This document shows positions 27,525 to 37,511 of a stretch of 64,000 bases of DNA, piece by piece. Under the pieces are notes generated by a model, which was not told where the DNA came from, searched no databases, and saw only the letters and a program-made list of their open reading frames with translations. The translations under genes and the position numbers were made by a program. The DNA comes from Cellulosilyticum sp. (lineage in GTDB: Bacteria; Bacillota; Clostridia; Lachnospirales; Cellulosilyticaceae): contig SVDC01000014.1 in NCBI GenBank assembly GCA_015058045.1, forward strand, positions 1 to 64,000. The letters are read 5' to 3'. Within the stretch, counting starts at the first letter, position 1; the number at the start of each line of letters is the position of its first letter.

Positions 27525-28370
27525 TCAAAATCCTTCTCCAATAACTTCATGTATATTTTGAACCATCATAAAGGCTAAACGATCTACATGCATAAGTTGT
27601 TTTTTTAGTTCTAAAAATTCTTTACGTCCTATAACCGTTGTAATGATACTTTTCTCCTCCCCACTATATCCTCCTTCTGCTTTATACAGTGTTGTACCTC
27701 TTTCTAATACTTTTAAGATATATTCATTAATTTCATTTGCTTTTTGCTCATTAGACGACACAATAATGACGTACTTCTGTACGTTAAATCCTGCAATCAT
27801 ATAATCAATTAACTGTGTTACAACAATAACACCAAGCGCAGCATATAATCCTTTTTCTAATCCAAAGACCATTGTTGCCAAAAGAACCACAATCATATCT
27901 GCAATCATTAAAGCTGTTCCTATATTAAGTGGCATATATCTTGTCATGATTTTAGCTATTATATCTGTCCCACCAGAAGAAGCCTCTAAATTAAAAACAA
28001 TCGCTTGGCCCATTGCTATAAACAGTCCTCCAAACAATAATAAAATTAGTTGATCTTCACTAATAGGTTGCCAATTAGGCCAAATCCATTCTAACAATGT
28101 CATAATAGTAGATACTGTAATACTACAAATTAAACTTTTTGCCCCAAAACTTTTCCCTAATGCTACAAAACCTATAATGAACATAATCATATCTAAAACA
28201 AATATAATAACACCTAAAGGAATGCTCGGTATTAATGCTTTTATAACAATAGATAAACCACTTACACCACCTGCAGCTAAATCAGATGGCGCCCAAAAGA
28301 AATAGAGACCTATTGCAATAAGGGATGCACCTATTACAATCCCACCATAAAGTTTCGCTTGCCTTTCCAT
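27525..28370 (-). CDS. YitT family membrane protein (DUF161/DUF2179)
   Basis: A 281-residue YitT family protein: five or six membrane helices in residues 1-195 and a soluble DUF2179 domain at the C terminus (about 205-275) with the typical RGTTLYKAEGGYSGEEK stretch. Members are common in Firmicutes in multiple copies and their transport role is not established. The upstream leader holds an AGTTTATT/AATAAACT palindrome (28404-28422). Confidence 0.9.
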   Translation of the reverse strand: MERQAKLYGGIVIGASLIAIGLYFFWAPSDLAAGGVSGLSIVIKALIPSIPLGVIIFVLDMIMFIIGFVALGKSFGAKSLICSITVSTIMTLLEWIWPNWQPISEDQLILLLFGGLFIAMGQAIVFNLEASSGGTDIIAKIMTRYMPLNIGTALMIADMIVVLLATMVFGLEKGLYAALGVIVVTQLIDYMIAGFNVQKYVIIVSSNEQKANEINEYILKVLERGTTLYKAEGGYSGEEKSIITTVIGRKEFLELKKQLMHVDRLAFMMVQNIHEVIGEGF

Positions 28371-28465
28371 TGATTTTACCTTCTCCCTATGTCCTTAAGC
28401 TCCAGTTTATTTCTAATAAACTATTATCAAGCAGGTACTTTTTATTCTATTTTAAGCAAAAAGAA

Positions 28466-28498
28466 AGCGAGGTATTCACTTTAAGTAAATACCTCGCT
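28466..28498 (-). terminator. Terminator of the DUF4340 gene
   Basis: AGCGAGGTATT and AATACCTCGCT form a strong 11-bp or longer stem, followed on the minus strand by TTCTTTTT. Confidence 0.85.
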
Positions 28499-28505
28499 AA
28501 AAATA

Positions 28506-29969
28506 CTATTTTTTTACAAATTCTGTTAAATCATTGAATAACTTAGTCACCTTATCCTTGTTGACTGCAAATTCTGTAATACCATTGTAACGCAAAATAT
28601 AATAATTAATATCATATGGAATAAGTTCAATATCTATTGTATATTGATCTTTTAGCACAAATTGAATCGTTGCTTCCGCTTTTCGTTCTTCTTTTTGCTC
28701 AATACTTGGATTTTGTAATGGTGCCTCTATATAAATACTTGATTCGATTTGATCTAGCCATTCTTGTGCTTCATCTTCGGTAAGGGCTTTTTCATTAAGC
28801 GTTACATTAATTGTTTCTTTTGTTTCTTTTGTTACTGTCCCTTGAGCTGTTGTTTCTTGCGCTTCTACTTCTTTCGTTATCGCTTCACCCAATTCATTTT
28901 CTTTTAATGTAGTTTGATCTTCTACCAGCTCTGTTACATTTTCCTGACTACTCATAGCCTCTGGCTCTACTTCATTAAATTTTAATTCATAAATACCTTG
29001 TGGATTTACTAATGTTACCTGAATTAATGAGGCACTATTTATATGCACAACTTGTTTATCGATAGCATTAAATGGTCTAAATGTCATAAGCTGATTATAG
29101 AAGGCTTTTTCCATTGTATAGACATCTTGCCCATCATTTACAGTTACATATACCTTATTCCCTCTTTGATTACCAAATGCTATCTTAGTTTTTCCATTTA
29201 AAGTAAGTACTAAATTCGGTTGAACAAGTCCATAACTTGCTAAATCCTCATAAGTTCCAACATAGCCACTAATTTGCATTTCTAAAATAGCATTTGTTAA
29301 TGGCTCTATCACCTTTTCATCTACTACACCTGGAATTGCATAATAATCTTTTAACTGCCACTGATTATTTTTAACAAGCGTAATTGCTTTATCATTTTGA
29401 TTTTCTATCTTAATAGATTCTAATGTACCTATTTTTAAAACATGACTACAATCTACAAATTCATTTGGATGGACAAAAGTAGGTTTAGCCGCCTCATAAG
29501 ATAAAACATATAGCTTGTCTTCATCATTACATTTAATATAAACACGATCCTCTGCTTTAACAATATTGCCTAATTGAATCGTTTGATGGTGATTCATTGC
29601 ATCATAAAGTGTAATCATCACAGACCCATCACTTATGCCATATGCCTGTTCATCTTGTATATTTTTAACCACTTCTTTAGTTTCTAAATGTGTTAAACTC
29701 GTAAGCCACTGATTTACCATGTCTTGATTATATTTTAAATCTGGCTGATCTGAATTAACCCAAACTTCTCCTTGCTTTTCTAAAGTCATTAATTCATTAG
29801 CTTTGTATTCTACTCGTACAATGTCATCTAACTGATAAAGTGGCTGCACATGTTCTTCTATTTTTACATTAACAAATTCCTCTACATACTTTTGATATCC
29901 AAAATAAGCTATAAGACCTACTACAATAATCGTCCCTACAATAAGCAGTACTTTCTGTTTCTTTTCCAT
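28506..29969 (-). CDS. DUF4340 domain-containing membrane-anchored protein
   Basis: A 487-residue protein with an N-terminal membrane anchor (about 7-24) and a large extracytoplasmic part that matches the DUF4340 pattern (repeated units such as VRVEYKANELMTLEKQGEVW). A Glu/Thr-rich low-complexity linker (about 330-385) separates the last part. DUF4340 proteins usually sit beside Gld-type ABC transporter genes, but none is adjacent here. Function unknown. Confidence 0.82.
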   Translation of the reverse strand: MEKKQKVLLIVGTIIVVGLIAYFGYQKYVEEFVNVKIEEHVQPLYQLDDIVRVEYKANELMTLEKQGEVWVNSDQPDLKYNQDMVNQWLTSLTHLETKEVVKNIQDEQAYGISDGSVMITLYDAMNHHQTIQLGNIVKAEDRVYIKCNDEDKLYVLSYEAAKPTFVHPNEFVDCSHVLKIGTLESIKIENQNDKAITLVKNNQWQLKDYYAIPGVVDEKVIEPLTNAILEMQISGYVGTYEDLASYGLVQPNLVLTLNGKTKIAFGNQRGNKVYVTVNDGQDVYTMEKAFYNQLMTFRPFNAIDKQVVHINSASLIQVTLVNPQGIYELKFNEVEPEAMSSQENVTELVEDQTTLKENELGEAITKEVEAQETTAQGTVTKETKETINVTLNEKALTEDEAQEWLDQIESSIYIEAPLQNPSIEQKEERKAEATIQFVLKDQYTIDIELIPYDINYYILRYNGITEFAVNKDKVTKLFNDLTEFVKK

Positions 29970-30227
29970 ACTACAAAATCCTCCTAGTACTTTCTACCCA
30001 TCTTAAATAGTAATATTGTCAATTTTTATAATATTTTATATATTATTCTTCTATTTTATAGCAACTTTATTATATAATAAGTAAAAGATATCTTTACTAC
30101 TTTCCAACTTTAGTCAAATTCTTTATTTGCTACCCTTTAGTTTAGCACTTATAAAGATAATTTGCAAATATACGATTTAGAGATCAAACATTAAAATTTT
30201 ATTCTACAAATTTAGGGGGAAAACTCT

Positions 30228-31247
30228 ATGCAAAAAATTATTGTACCTGCTTCTAAATGTATTCCTGGAATGATTACTGCGGGACCTATCATCGATTTGA
30301 AAACTGGCACTACTATTGTTGCAACTAATCAAGAACTCACTCCAAGTCACATCAAAAGTATCTTAAATTTTGTTCACACAGATATTTGGGTTTATCTTGA
30401 TTCCTCTGATAAAGTGTGGGGATTATCAGAAGAAACGATTGAGAGTTATAAAAAATATTCAGATGCACTTATCTCCATTGTTAAAGGCTTAGATTCTATT
30501 AATGTAAATGCCATTAAGGATTTTGAAGGTTTATGTAGTAGCCTTCCTTTAGACTTTTCTGCTAATCATAGTTTAGTAGGCTGTACTAATTTAATCCAAG
30601 AATTAGATTATAATACTTATAACCATAGCTTAAATGTAGCTTTTATCTCTTTACTTATTTGTCGTTGGTGTAATTTCGATGATGAGTTTACCACTCATGC
30701 TATTAAAGCTGGACTTCTCCATGATATAGGGCTTATTAATCTTTCATTTAATCCTTTTGAAACTAAAGAACCTTGGAGCCCTGAACAAATTTCAGAATAT
30801 GAAAAACACCCTATTTACAGCTACAATATTGTAAATAAGCTAAGTGATTTAGATCCGATGATTAGTAAAGCTATTTTAGCGCATCACGAACATTGCGATG
30901 GTACAGGATTCCCAATTCGTATTTCTGCACCTTACATTAATCAATTAGGTAAGGTGTTAGCCCTTGCAGATCGTTTTGATACACTTAGAAGTAAAGCTCA
31001 TATCTTTAGTGTTCTAAAAATGCTACTAGTAGATCATATTACAGAATTTGATCCTAAGCTTCTTCTTACCTTCTGTACCTATATTGCAACTTATTATGTT
31101 GGTTCTTTTGTCATTTTAAATAATGGGCTGATCGGTGAAGTAGTCTTTATTAATCCAACCTGTGTTTATCGACCAATTGTTAAAATCAATGACACCTTTA
31201 TTAACCTTTATGAAGATTCTTCTATTGAAATAGTAGCACTTAAATAA
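30228..31247 (+). CDS. HD-GYP domain protein, probable cyclic-di-GMP phosphodiesterase
   Basis: A 339-residue protein. Residues 1-110 form a small N-terminal domain of the type often found before HD-GYP. The HD-GYP domain (about 125-250) contains HDIGLI (165-170), His194 in KHP, and HHEHCDGTGFP (219-229), where the family's GYP triplet reads GFP. Metal-binding residues appear kept. It should hydrolyse cyclic di-GMP or a related dinucleotide, with an altered signature. AGGGGGA precedes the ATG. It is divergent from the DUF4340 gene. Confidence 0.87.
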   Translation: MQKIIVPASKCIPGMITAGPIIDLKTGTTIVATNQELTPSHIKSILNFVHTDIWVYLDSSDKVWGLSEETIESYKKYSDALISIVKGLDSINVNAIKDFEGLCSSLPLDFSANHSLVGCTNLIQELDYNTYNHSLNVAFISLLICRWCNFDDEFTTHAIKAGLLHDIGLINLSFNPFETKEPWSPEQISEYEKHPIYSYNIVNKLSDLDPMISKAILAHHEHCDGTGFPIRISAPYINQLGKVLALADRFDTLRSKAHIFSVLKMLLVDHITEFDPKLLLTFCTYIATYYVGSFVILNNGLIGEVVFINPTCVYRPIVKINDTFINLYEDSSIEIVALK

Positions 31248-31263
31248 TTTATACTATAAAAAT

Positions 31264-31301
31264 AAAGCTCGTATAAACATCCTCATGTTTATACGAGCTT
31301 T
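31264..31301. terminator. Bidirectional terminator overlapping the end of murI
   Basis: AAAGCTCGTATAAACAT (31264-31280) pairs with ATGTTTATACGAGCTTT (31285-31301). The hairpin contains the last murI codons and its stop, an economical arrangement between convergent genes. Confidence 0.85.
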
Positions 31302-32041
31302 AAATAGCTTTCCAAGATCTCATTAGTCTCACATTTTTTCCCTGAGTAATAAAAGGTAATCTTAGGGTCTACAGAATGTTCTATTTGTGTTATACCAAGA
31401 CATTCTCCTAAATGTCTTACTGTTCCTTCATTTCCGTCATAAATTTTTATATGTTCTGGCAAAAACTTCTCCAAATATTTTTTAAAGTAAATAAAATGAG
31501 TGCATCCTAATACAATCCCTACATACTCATCTAAATTAAATGGTTCTAATTTTTCCTTAAAATATGCTTCTATTCTTTCCTCATCAAAATCTTTTGTCTC
31601 TGCAAAAGTAACGAGTTCAGGAAGTGGTAAGGAACTTGTACGATGTTGATGATCTACATGTGCTACTAAATTCTTGTATTTTTCTTCTTTTAAAGAAAGA
31701 GGCGTTGCTGTTACCAACACTTTTCCTTCTTTATTATCATCTAAAGCAAGTTTAACCGCTGGCTCCATGCCAATGATTGGTATATTATATAGTGTACGAA
31801 GCTCTTTCACTGCTACGCTTGTTGCTGTATTACATGCAATTAAAATAGCTTCTGCTCCTTGATCTACTAAAAACTTGACCACATCTTTAACATATCCCAC
31901 TACTTCATTTTTAGGTTTTGTACCATATGGAACATGTAAGTTATCAGAGTAATAAATGTATTCGATTTGTGGTAAGTGTTCAATGGCTGTTTTTAACACT
32001 GTGATGCCACCAATACCTGAGTCAAAAATCCCGACTTTCAT
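31289..32041 (-). CDS. murI: Glutamate racemase
   Basis: A 250-residue racemase supplying D-glutamate for peptidoglycan. The two catalytic cysteines are Cys70 (IACNTATS) and Cys180 (LGCTHF), and DSGIGG is at 7-12. The start at 32041 is preferred because it begins the conserved MKVGIFDSG; the longer reading from 32062 lacks a ribosome binding site. Confidence 0.95.
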   Translation of the reverse strand: MKVGIFDSGIGGITVLKTAIEHLPQIEYIYYSDNLHVPYGTKPKNEVVGYVKDVVKFLVDQGAEAILIACNTATSVAVKELRTLYNIPIIGMEPAVKLALDDNKEGKVLVTATPLSLKEEKYKNLVAHVDHQHRTSSLPLPELVTFAETKDFDEERIEAYFKEKLEPFNLDEYVGIVLGCTHFIYFKKYLEKFLPEHIKIYDGNEGTVRHLGECLGITQIEHSVDPKITFYYSGKKCETNEILESYLKLV

Positions 32042-32160
32042 TCTTAAACACCCTTTCAACATTTGTTTTGCCTTAAACTATTTTAATCGTTTTATACCTA
32101 ATTGTAAACTTTGTTTTATCGTTCTAAAAAGCTCTAGAATCCTCTATAGCTTCCTAAAGA

Positions 32161-32196
32161 AAAAGAGAGTAGCCTAAGCGTAACGGCTACTCCCTT
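32161..32196 (-). terminator. Terminator of the nhaC-type gene
   Basis: On the minus strand GGGAGTAGCC and GGCTACTCTC pair around a 9-nt loop, followed by TTTTTCTTT. Confidence 0.85.
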
Positions 32197-32241
32197 TTAC
32201 TTTATTGAACCTCATCAGTCTTTCTTTATTCTATAGAACGA

Positions 32242-33786
32242 TTAAACCTTCTCTTGCTTTTTATCACTCATACGATGCAATATGAATAAACTAACCAATA
32301 ATAATCCAATGGATACACCTAATGTCAAAATTAAATTTTGCGTAAATCCTGCAATTAAGTATCCTACCAAACAACATCCCCCTACCACTGCAACATAAGG
32401 AATTTGTGTTGATACGTGATCCATATGCTTACATCCTGCTCCTGTTGAAGATAAAATAGTGGTATCTGATATCGGTGAACAGTGATCTCCCAATACGGAT
32501 CCTGCCAAAGTTGCTGCAATTGAAATAATAATAAGATCTGGTGCAATTTGTTCACATACTACTGCAACAATAGGAATCAGAATGGTAAAAGTTCCCCAAG
32601 AAGTTCCCATAGCAAAAGACAAGAAGCCTGCTACTGTAAAAATAATCGCTGGAATCAATTCAGGTGGCATAGATGAATTAGCCACTAAATCTCCTACATA
32701 AACTCCTGTATTTAATAACTCACGACATACCCCGCTAATAGACCATGCTAAAATTAAAATAATAAAAGCACCTACCATAGAACGGACACCAATTCCTATA
32801 CCATCCATAAACTCTTTAAATGTAATCAGCCGACGTGGAATAAATAAAATAAAAGTCACTATCAAGCCTGCAAATCCACCTAATACCAGTGCAGGACCTG
32901 CATCTGTATTACCAAAAGCCTCTCCAATGCTCATATTCCCATTAAAATAACCGCCTACATAAAGCATTGCTAATATAGAAAATACAATCAGTGCACAAAT
33001 TGGAATAAGCAAATCAAATACTTTTCCTTTATCAGAAATTTTCATTCTTGCTAGTTCATCTTCTTCTTGTGAATCGTTATTGATTCCCTCAACTTGCCCA
33101 TTCTCTTTAGCTGCTCTTTCAAATTTAGCCATTGGTCCAAATTCAAGATTGGTAATACATAGAATAATCACCATAATAATCGTTAAAATAGCATATAAGT
33201 TAAATGGAATGGCACTTAAAAATGTATCCATACCATTTAACCTGGGGCTAGATGATTCAATTTGTGAAATAACTGATGCTGCCCAAGAAGATATGGGTGC
33301 AATAATACAAACTGGTGCAGCTGTAGCATCAATAATATAGGCTAGCTTTACTCTAGAAATACGCTGTTTATCTGTTACAGGACGCATAACAGTCCCAATC
33401 GTTAAACAGTTGAAATAATCATCAATAAAAATGACACACCCTAGTGCTGAAGTAGCAAGCTGTGCACCTTGTCTTGTTTTAATTTTTGAAGCAGCCCAAT
33501 TTCCATATGCTCTTGAACCACCTGCCATTGTAACAATTGCAACAAGGGCACCTAATAATCCCAAGAATATTAAAATAGATGCGTTCTCTCCTATTTTCTC
33601 ACTCATCAATGTAAAAGTAACAGATGCTGCTTCTACAATCCCACCTCCTGTATGTGTAGCATAAATCAATGCACCTGCAAAAATACCAATTAATAATGAG
33701 GAGATTACTTCTTTAGTAATCAAAGCAAGCGCAATAGCTAATAGAGGCGGTATAAGAGATAACCAACCTACATCAATAGCTTCCAT
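32242..33786 (-). CDS. NhaC family Na+/H+ antiporter
   Basis: A 514-residue, polytopic membrane protein with about 11-12 helices, matching the NhaC family: IDDYFNCLTIGTVMRPVTD in the middle and GDHCSPISDTTILSSTGAGC near 420-440 are signature stretches. It should exchange Na+ for H+, although some NhaC members carry organic substrates such as malate/lactate or lysine. GGAGG precedes the ATG. Confidence 0.9.
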   Translation of the reverse strand: MEAIDVGWLSLIPPLLAIALALITKEVISSLLIGIFAGALIYATHTGGGIVEAASVTFTLMSEKIGENASILIFLGLLGALVAIVTMAGGSRAYGNWAASKIKTRQGAQLATSALGCVIFIDDYFNCLTIGTVMRPVTDKQRISRVKLAYIIDATAAPVCIIAPISSWAASVISQIESSSPRLNGMDTFLSAIPFNLYAILTIIMVIILCITNLEFGPMAKFERAAKENGQVEGINNDSQEEDELARMKISDKGKVFDLLIPICALIVFSILAMLYVGGYFNGNMSIGEAFGNTDAGPALVLGGFAGLIVTFILFIPRRLITFKEFMDGIGIGVRSMVGAFIILILAWSISGVCRELLNTGVYVGDLVANSSMPPELIPAIIFTVAGFLSFAMGTSWGTFTILIPIVAVVCEQIAPDLIIISIAATLAGSVLGDHCSPISDTTILSSTGAGCKHMDHVSTQIPYVAVVGGCCLVGYLIAGFTQNLILTLGVSIGLLLVSLFILHRMSDKKQEKV

Positions 33787-33852
33787 GTCTTTTTCCTCCT
33801 ATAGTATATTATTCGTAATCCCCCTTATTAACCACTAGTATCCCCATAAGTG

Positions 33853-34902
33853 CTACTTGTCATTTTTTCCTTTCGTTAAATCTACTGTCACAATAAAACC
33901 ATCCTCATTATTTCCTGATATAGCATACTCTTTACTCATTGGTAAAGGAATATACGTTATTTTTCCTTCACAAGGTACATAATAAATAGAATACCCTTGT
34001 GTATTTTGTGTAATACCTTGCCCAGGTTTAGTATAATAACTGTAGTTTTTAAGTAATTCACAGTATTCTTCAAAACAAAGATTTAATTCTTTCATAATTT
34101 GAGCATGTACTTTTCCCACATAACGAAAATGCCACGGCTCATAACCAATTCCTGTTTTCTCCTTTTTATCTGCTGCATAACGCATGATAAAACCATATTG
34201 ATAGCAATGATCATTAATCCAACTATAAATACCTGCCCCATTATACTCAGCTGACGTACCATCTTCATAAGTTAACCCAAAATCCACTGCTAATCCCGTA
34301 TGATGTTCACTACGATCAGGTTTAGCAACTAAAGCTTCGTCTGTTTTTTTCACTTCTAATAAACTATTATAATGTAGCTTTTCCTGTGTGTTAAAATCTC
34401 TATAACCGCTAATCACTGTTAAATCACTCTCTCCAACTACCTTATTAAAATCTATTAGCATCTCTCTAAGTGCATGCAAAGCTTCTTCTTGTAACTTAAT
34501 TCTTCGGCTTTTCACCTGACAAACCCCATCCAAACACTCCCCAATTTCCACCATCTGTGCATCACTATACTCCCGAATAGGATGCCACTCATTTACTAAA
34601 ATTAAACTTCCTTTATCTATTTCACTTTGTAACATCATCGTAACGTTATTTTCTTCATAACCATTAGTATATCCTCCTTGTTTCATTTCATCACTTATAA
34701 CATCTTTTTGCCTAAGTGCAATTACCTCTTTTTCTTGCTCAGTTCCTCTCACAAAATCCACTATCTTTGTTGTCACCAAAAATGTCAGGATAAGGCATGC
34801 TATAAACACACACATCTGCAACGTTAGGCATATGTACTTTTCAATTTGTTTCTTTCTTCGTATCTTATTTCTTCGCTTTGAATCTACTATCCACTGCTTC
34901 AT
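33853..34902 (-). CDS. D-alanyl-D-alanine carboxypeptidase, VanY/M15B family
   Basis: A 349-residue membrane-anchored peptidase trimming the terminal D-Ala of peptidoglycan stem peptides. One helix (about 25-50) after a basic N terminus anchors it. M15B zinc ligands are His200 and Asp207 in SEHHTGLAVDFG and His258 in EPWHFRYVG, with catalytic Glu255. A C-terminal domain of about 70 residues follows. ATG 34902 is chosen (GGGTGAT nearby); the GTG at 34911 is an alternative. Confidence 0.9.
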   Translation of the reverse strand: MKQWIVDSKRRNKIRRKKQIEKYICLTLQMCVFIACLILTFLVTTKIVDFVRGTEQEKEVIALRQKDVISDEMKQGGYTNGYEENNVTMMLQSEIDKGSLILVNEWHPIREYSDAQMVEIGECLDGVCQVKSRRIKLQEEALHALREMLIDFNKVVGESDLTVISGYRDFNTQEKLHYNSLLEVKKTDEALVAKPDRSEHHTGLAVDFGLTYEDGTSAEYNGAGIYSWINDHCYQYGFIMRYAADKKEKTGIGYEPWHFRYVGKVHAQIMKELNLCFEEYCELLKNYSYYTKPGQGITQNTQGYSIYYVPCEGKITYIPLPMSKEYAISGNNEDGFIVTVDLTKGKNDK

Positions 34903-35053
34903 TTGTATCACCCATCTCTTAACTATTCCATATTATTCCATTTTATATTACCATAATTTGTAATAACAACCCAGTATTCTTATGAACATTTTACTTATTT
35001 TATAAAATTATATATAATATTACCCAATACACTCTAACCAAGGAGGTTCGACT

Positions 35054-35599
35054 ATGCTCACTATTTATTGGTATTGTCTTATCATTGGAATTGTTTTTTT
35101 ACTCCTAAGTTTAATTCTTGATGTTATAAGTGATCTTTTTCAAGGACTTTCTTTCTTTGATTTCCACTATGATTTACTACCTGGAATCTTACCTTTAACT
35201 CCTTTACAATTCTGTGCCTTTTTAGTTGGTTTTGGCGGTATGGGGATTACGCTTAGGCAACATACCAGCTTTCATTGTGTCTTATCTATTTTATTTGGTC
35301 TTATCTTATCCTATGGCACATATTGGCTACTCCATAAACTTAAGAATGTTGACAGTGAAGCGTTAACAAATATTGATATTATAGGTTGTGAAGGTAAAGT
35401 TATTGTTACAATTTTTGAAAACGGTATAGGTAGTGTTTCCTTAAACACTAAAATAGGAAAAATTACTTACTCTGCCAAAAGTGATCATTATATCAAACAA
35501 GGTAGCCTTGTAAAAGTATTGGATATAAAAGACTCTATTCTAATCGTATCTGATACATCTACCTATTTTTTGAATTTAACTAAAAATAAAACACTATAA
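35054..35599 (+). CDS. NfeD-like membrane protein, partner of flotillin
   Basis: A 181-residue protein with three or four N-terminal membrane helices and a C-terminal OB-fold-like domain (about 110-172: IGCEGKVIVTIFENGIGSVS). This is the layout of short NfeD proteins (YuaF type), which pair with flotillin; the flotillin gene follows 155 bp downstream. It therefore probably helps form flotillin membrane assemblies. AAGGAGG precedes the ATG. Confidence 0.82.
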   Translation: MLTIYWYCLIIGIVFLLLSLILDVISDLFQGLSFFDFHYDLLPGILPLTPLQFCAFLVGFGGMGITLRQHTSFHCVLSILFGLILSYGTYWLLHKLKNVDSEALTNIDIIGCEGKVIVTIFENGIGSVSLNTKIGKITYSAKSDHYIKQGSLVKVLDIKDSILIVSDTSTYFLNLTKNKTL

Positions 35600-35623
35600 T
35601 ATCTAACTTTTATTCTACTTGTA

Positions 35624-35658
35624 CAAGAGAAGCTTTTTCTTATTAAAATCTTCTCTTG
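35624..35658 (+). terminator. Hairpin between the nfeD-like gene and flotillin
   Basis: CAAGAGAAG (35624-35632) pairs with CTTCTCTTG (35650-35658) and is followed by CATTTTATATT. It may partly terminate transcription between the two genes. Confidence 0.5.
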
Positions 35659-35754
35659 CATTTTATATTAACTGTATTTTATATAATATCGTGTTCATTT
35701 TGTTTTTTTTCCTTTATAATGAAATTATCACTTTATTTAAAAGGAGGCTTCATC

Positions 35755-37446
35755 ATGTATAACTCATATCATATCCCTTGGGGTATCGTCTGCATTATTA
35801 TTGGTATCATTCTCATTATCGCTATTATTCTTAGCATGTGGAAGAAAATACCGCAAGATAAAGCAGCAGTTATTACAGGACTCAAAAAACGTGTCATTAC
35901 TGGTGGTGGTGGTATTGTGATTCCGCTTTTAGAACGTATTGATACCATTTCTCTTGAAAGTATGAAACTCGATGTACGTACTAATGGTGCCATGACTAGC
36001 CAAGGTGTTCCTATTAATACGGATGGTGTAGCTGTTATTAAAGTTCGTAATGATAAAACATCTATCCTAGCTGCGATTGAACAATTTAATGCAAGTAAGG
36101 AAGCTCAAACAGTTCAAATTATTAGTGATGTCTCTAGAGAAGTTCTAGAAGGCAAATTACGTGAAATCATTTCTAAACTTACAGTAGAAGAAATTTATAA
36201 CGACCGCGAAAGTTTTGGTGCGAAAGTTCATGAAGTAGCTGGTACAGATCTTTCTGAAATGGGACTTGAAATTAAAACTTTAACCATTAAGGATATCTCT
36301 GATAATAATGGCTACTTAAAAGCACTCGGTGAAGCACGTATTGCTGAGGTTAAGAAAAATGCCCAAATTGCTGTAGCGGAATCCAATAAAGAAACCCAAA
36401 TTAAAACTTCTGAAGCACAACGCATTGGAGAAACCGCTTCTATTGAAGCCCAAACTGCTATTGCAGAAGCTCAAAAGAATAAAAACATTAAGCAACTGAA
36501 TTTTGAAAAAGAACAAGCTGCTGCCAGAGCAGATACGGATGCTGCTTATAACATTCAAAAAAATATTGCTCAAAAAGCTATGACCGATACGGAAATGGAT
36601 GCTGAAGTCATCAGACAACAACGTTTAAAAGATGTTGAAACTGAAAAAATTCAAATTTCTATTGCTGCTGAGCAAAAAAATATTGAACTCGCTTTAAAGA
36701 AAGCTGAAAGAAAAGAAAAAGAACTCTTAGAAACCATGGTTAAGCCTGCTGAAGCTGAAAAAGCAACTCAACAACTTAATGCGGAAGCTGAAAAGTATAA
36801 AGAAATTGCTGAAGCTCAGGCACGAGCTGAAGCCCTTAAATTACAAGCTGCTGCTGAAGCCGAAGCACGTAAACTCCAAGCCGAAGCAGAAGCGGAAGCT
36901 ATTAAATTACAAGCTAAAGCACAAGCTGAACAGACACAACTTCAAGGGCAAGCTGAAGCCGAAAAAGCAAAAGCTAAGGGTCTTGCCGAGGCTGAAGTCA
37001 TTAAGCAAAAAGGGCTTGCTGAAGCTGAAGCCATTAAAATGCAAGGGCTTGCTGAAGCCGAAGCTATGGAAAAGAAAGCTGAAGCTTACGCCAAATACAA
37101 TGACGCTGGTAAAATGGAAATGTTTGTTAACATTCTTCCTGAAGTAGCTAAACATGTGGCAGAACCTATGTCTCGCATTGAAAAAATTGTGGTTATGGAC
37201 GGTGGGTCCAATGGTGAAAGTGCTGTCTCTGTTGCCAAAACTGTTTCTAGTACTATGTCTGTAGTAATGGATTCTGTTAAAGAAATGACCGGATTTGATT
37301 TAGCTGAAACAATGAAAGCAACTACATATGATGCAAAAGTGAATAAATCTATTGAGTTAAAAGGACTTGATGCTTCTACTCTTTCTAATTCACACACCGA
37401 CTCACTTAAAGCAAGTACTGTAGAAGTGGCTTCTACGGAAATTTAA
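35755..37446 (+). CDS. floT: Flotillin-like protein
   Basis: A 563-residue flotillin: an N-terminal membrane segment (about 8-28), the SPFH/band-7 domain (about 30-200), then a long coiled coil dominated by Ala/Glu repeats (about 220-460, e.g. AEAEARKLQAEAEAE), and a C-terminal tail. Flotillins organise membrane microdomains. Start ATG 35755 is set by AAGGAGG 7 nt upstream; the longer in-frame reading back to 35656 has no site. The NfeD-like partner gene lies just upstream. Confidence 0.94.
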   Translation: MYNSYHIPWGIVCIIIGIILIIAIILSMWKKIPQDKAAVITGLKKRVITGGGGIVIPLLERIDTISLESMKLDVRTNGAMTSQGVPINTDGVAVIKVRNDKTSILAAIEQFNASKEAQTVQIISDVSREVLEGKLREIISKLTVEEIYNDRESFGAKVHEVAGTDLSEMGLEIKTLTIKDISDNNGYLKALGEARIAEVKKNAQIAVAESNKETQIKTSEAQRIGETASIEAQTAIAEAQKNKNIKQLNFEKEQAAARADTDAAYNIQKNIAQKAMTDTEMDAEVIRQQRLKDVETEKIQISIAAEQKNIELALKKAERKEKELLETMVKPAEAEKATQQLNAEAEKYKEIAEAQARAEALKLQAAAEAEARKLQAEAEAEAIKLQAKAQAEQTQLQGQAEAEKAKAKGLAEAEVIKQKGLAEAEAIKMQGLAEAEAMEKKAEAYAKYNDAGKMEMFVNILPEVAKHVAEPMSRIEKIVVMDGGSNGESAVSVAKTVSSTMSVVMDSVKEMTGFDLAETMKATTYDAKVNKSIELKGLDASTLSNSHTDSLKASTVEVASTEI

Positions 37447-37459
37447 TCAACTTATGTAT

Positions 37460-37502
37460 AAAAAAGCACTCTGAATCTATTTTTAGATTCAGAGTGCTTT
37501 TT
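37460..37502. terminator. Bidirectional terminator after flotillin
   Basis: AAAAAGCACTCTGAATCTA (from 37460) pairs with TAGATTCAGAGTGCTTTTT (to 37502), a 19-bp stem between convergent genes. Confidence 0.93.
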
Positions 37503-37511
37503 CTTAATTAA

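Noticed and set aside
28404..28422. AGTTTATT/AATAAACT palindrome before the YitT gene
   Set aside because: Short, AT-only and without supporting promoter context; expected by chance in such AT-rich DNA.
32242..33786. Considered a lactate/malate antiporter instead of NhaC
   Set aside because: Family signatures fit NhaC in general, but the substrate cannot be separated from sequence alone, so only the family is named.
36780..37090. Tandem DNA repeat or mobile element suggested by repeated GCTGAAGC runs
   Set aside because: These are codon repeats of the flotillin coiled coil, not an independent repeat.
36779..37147. Long Lys/Leu-rich reading frame overlapping flotillin
   Set aside because: It is a frame-shifted shadow of the flotillin Ala/Glu coiled coil, with no ribosome binding site.
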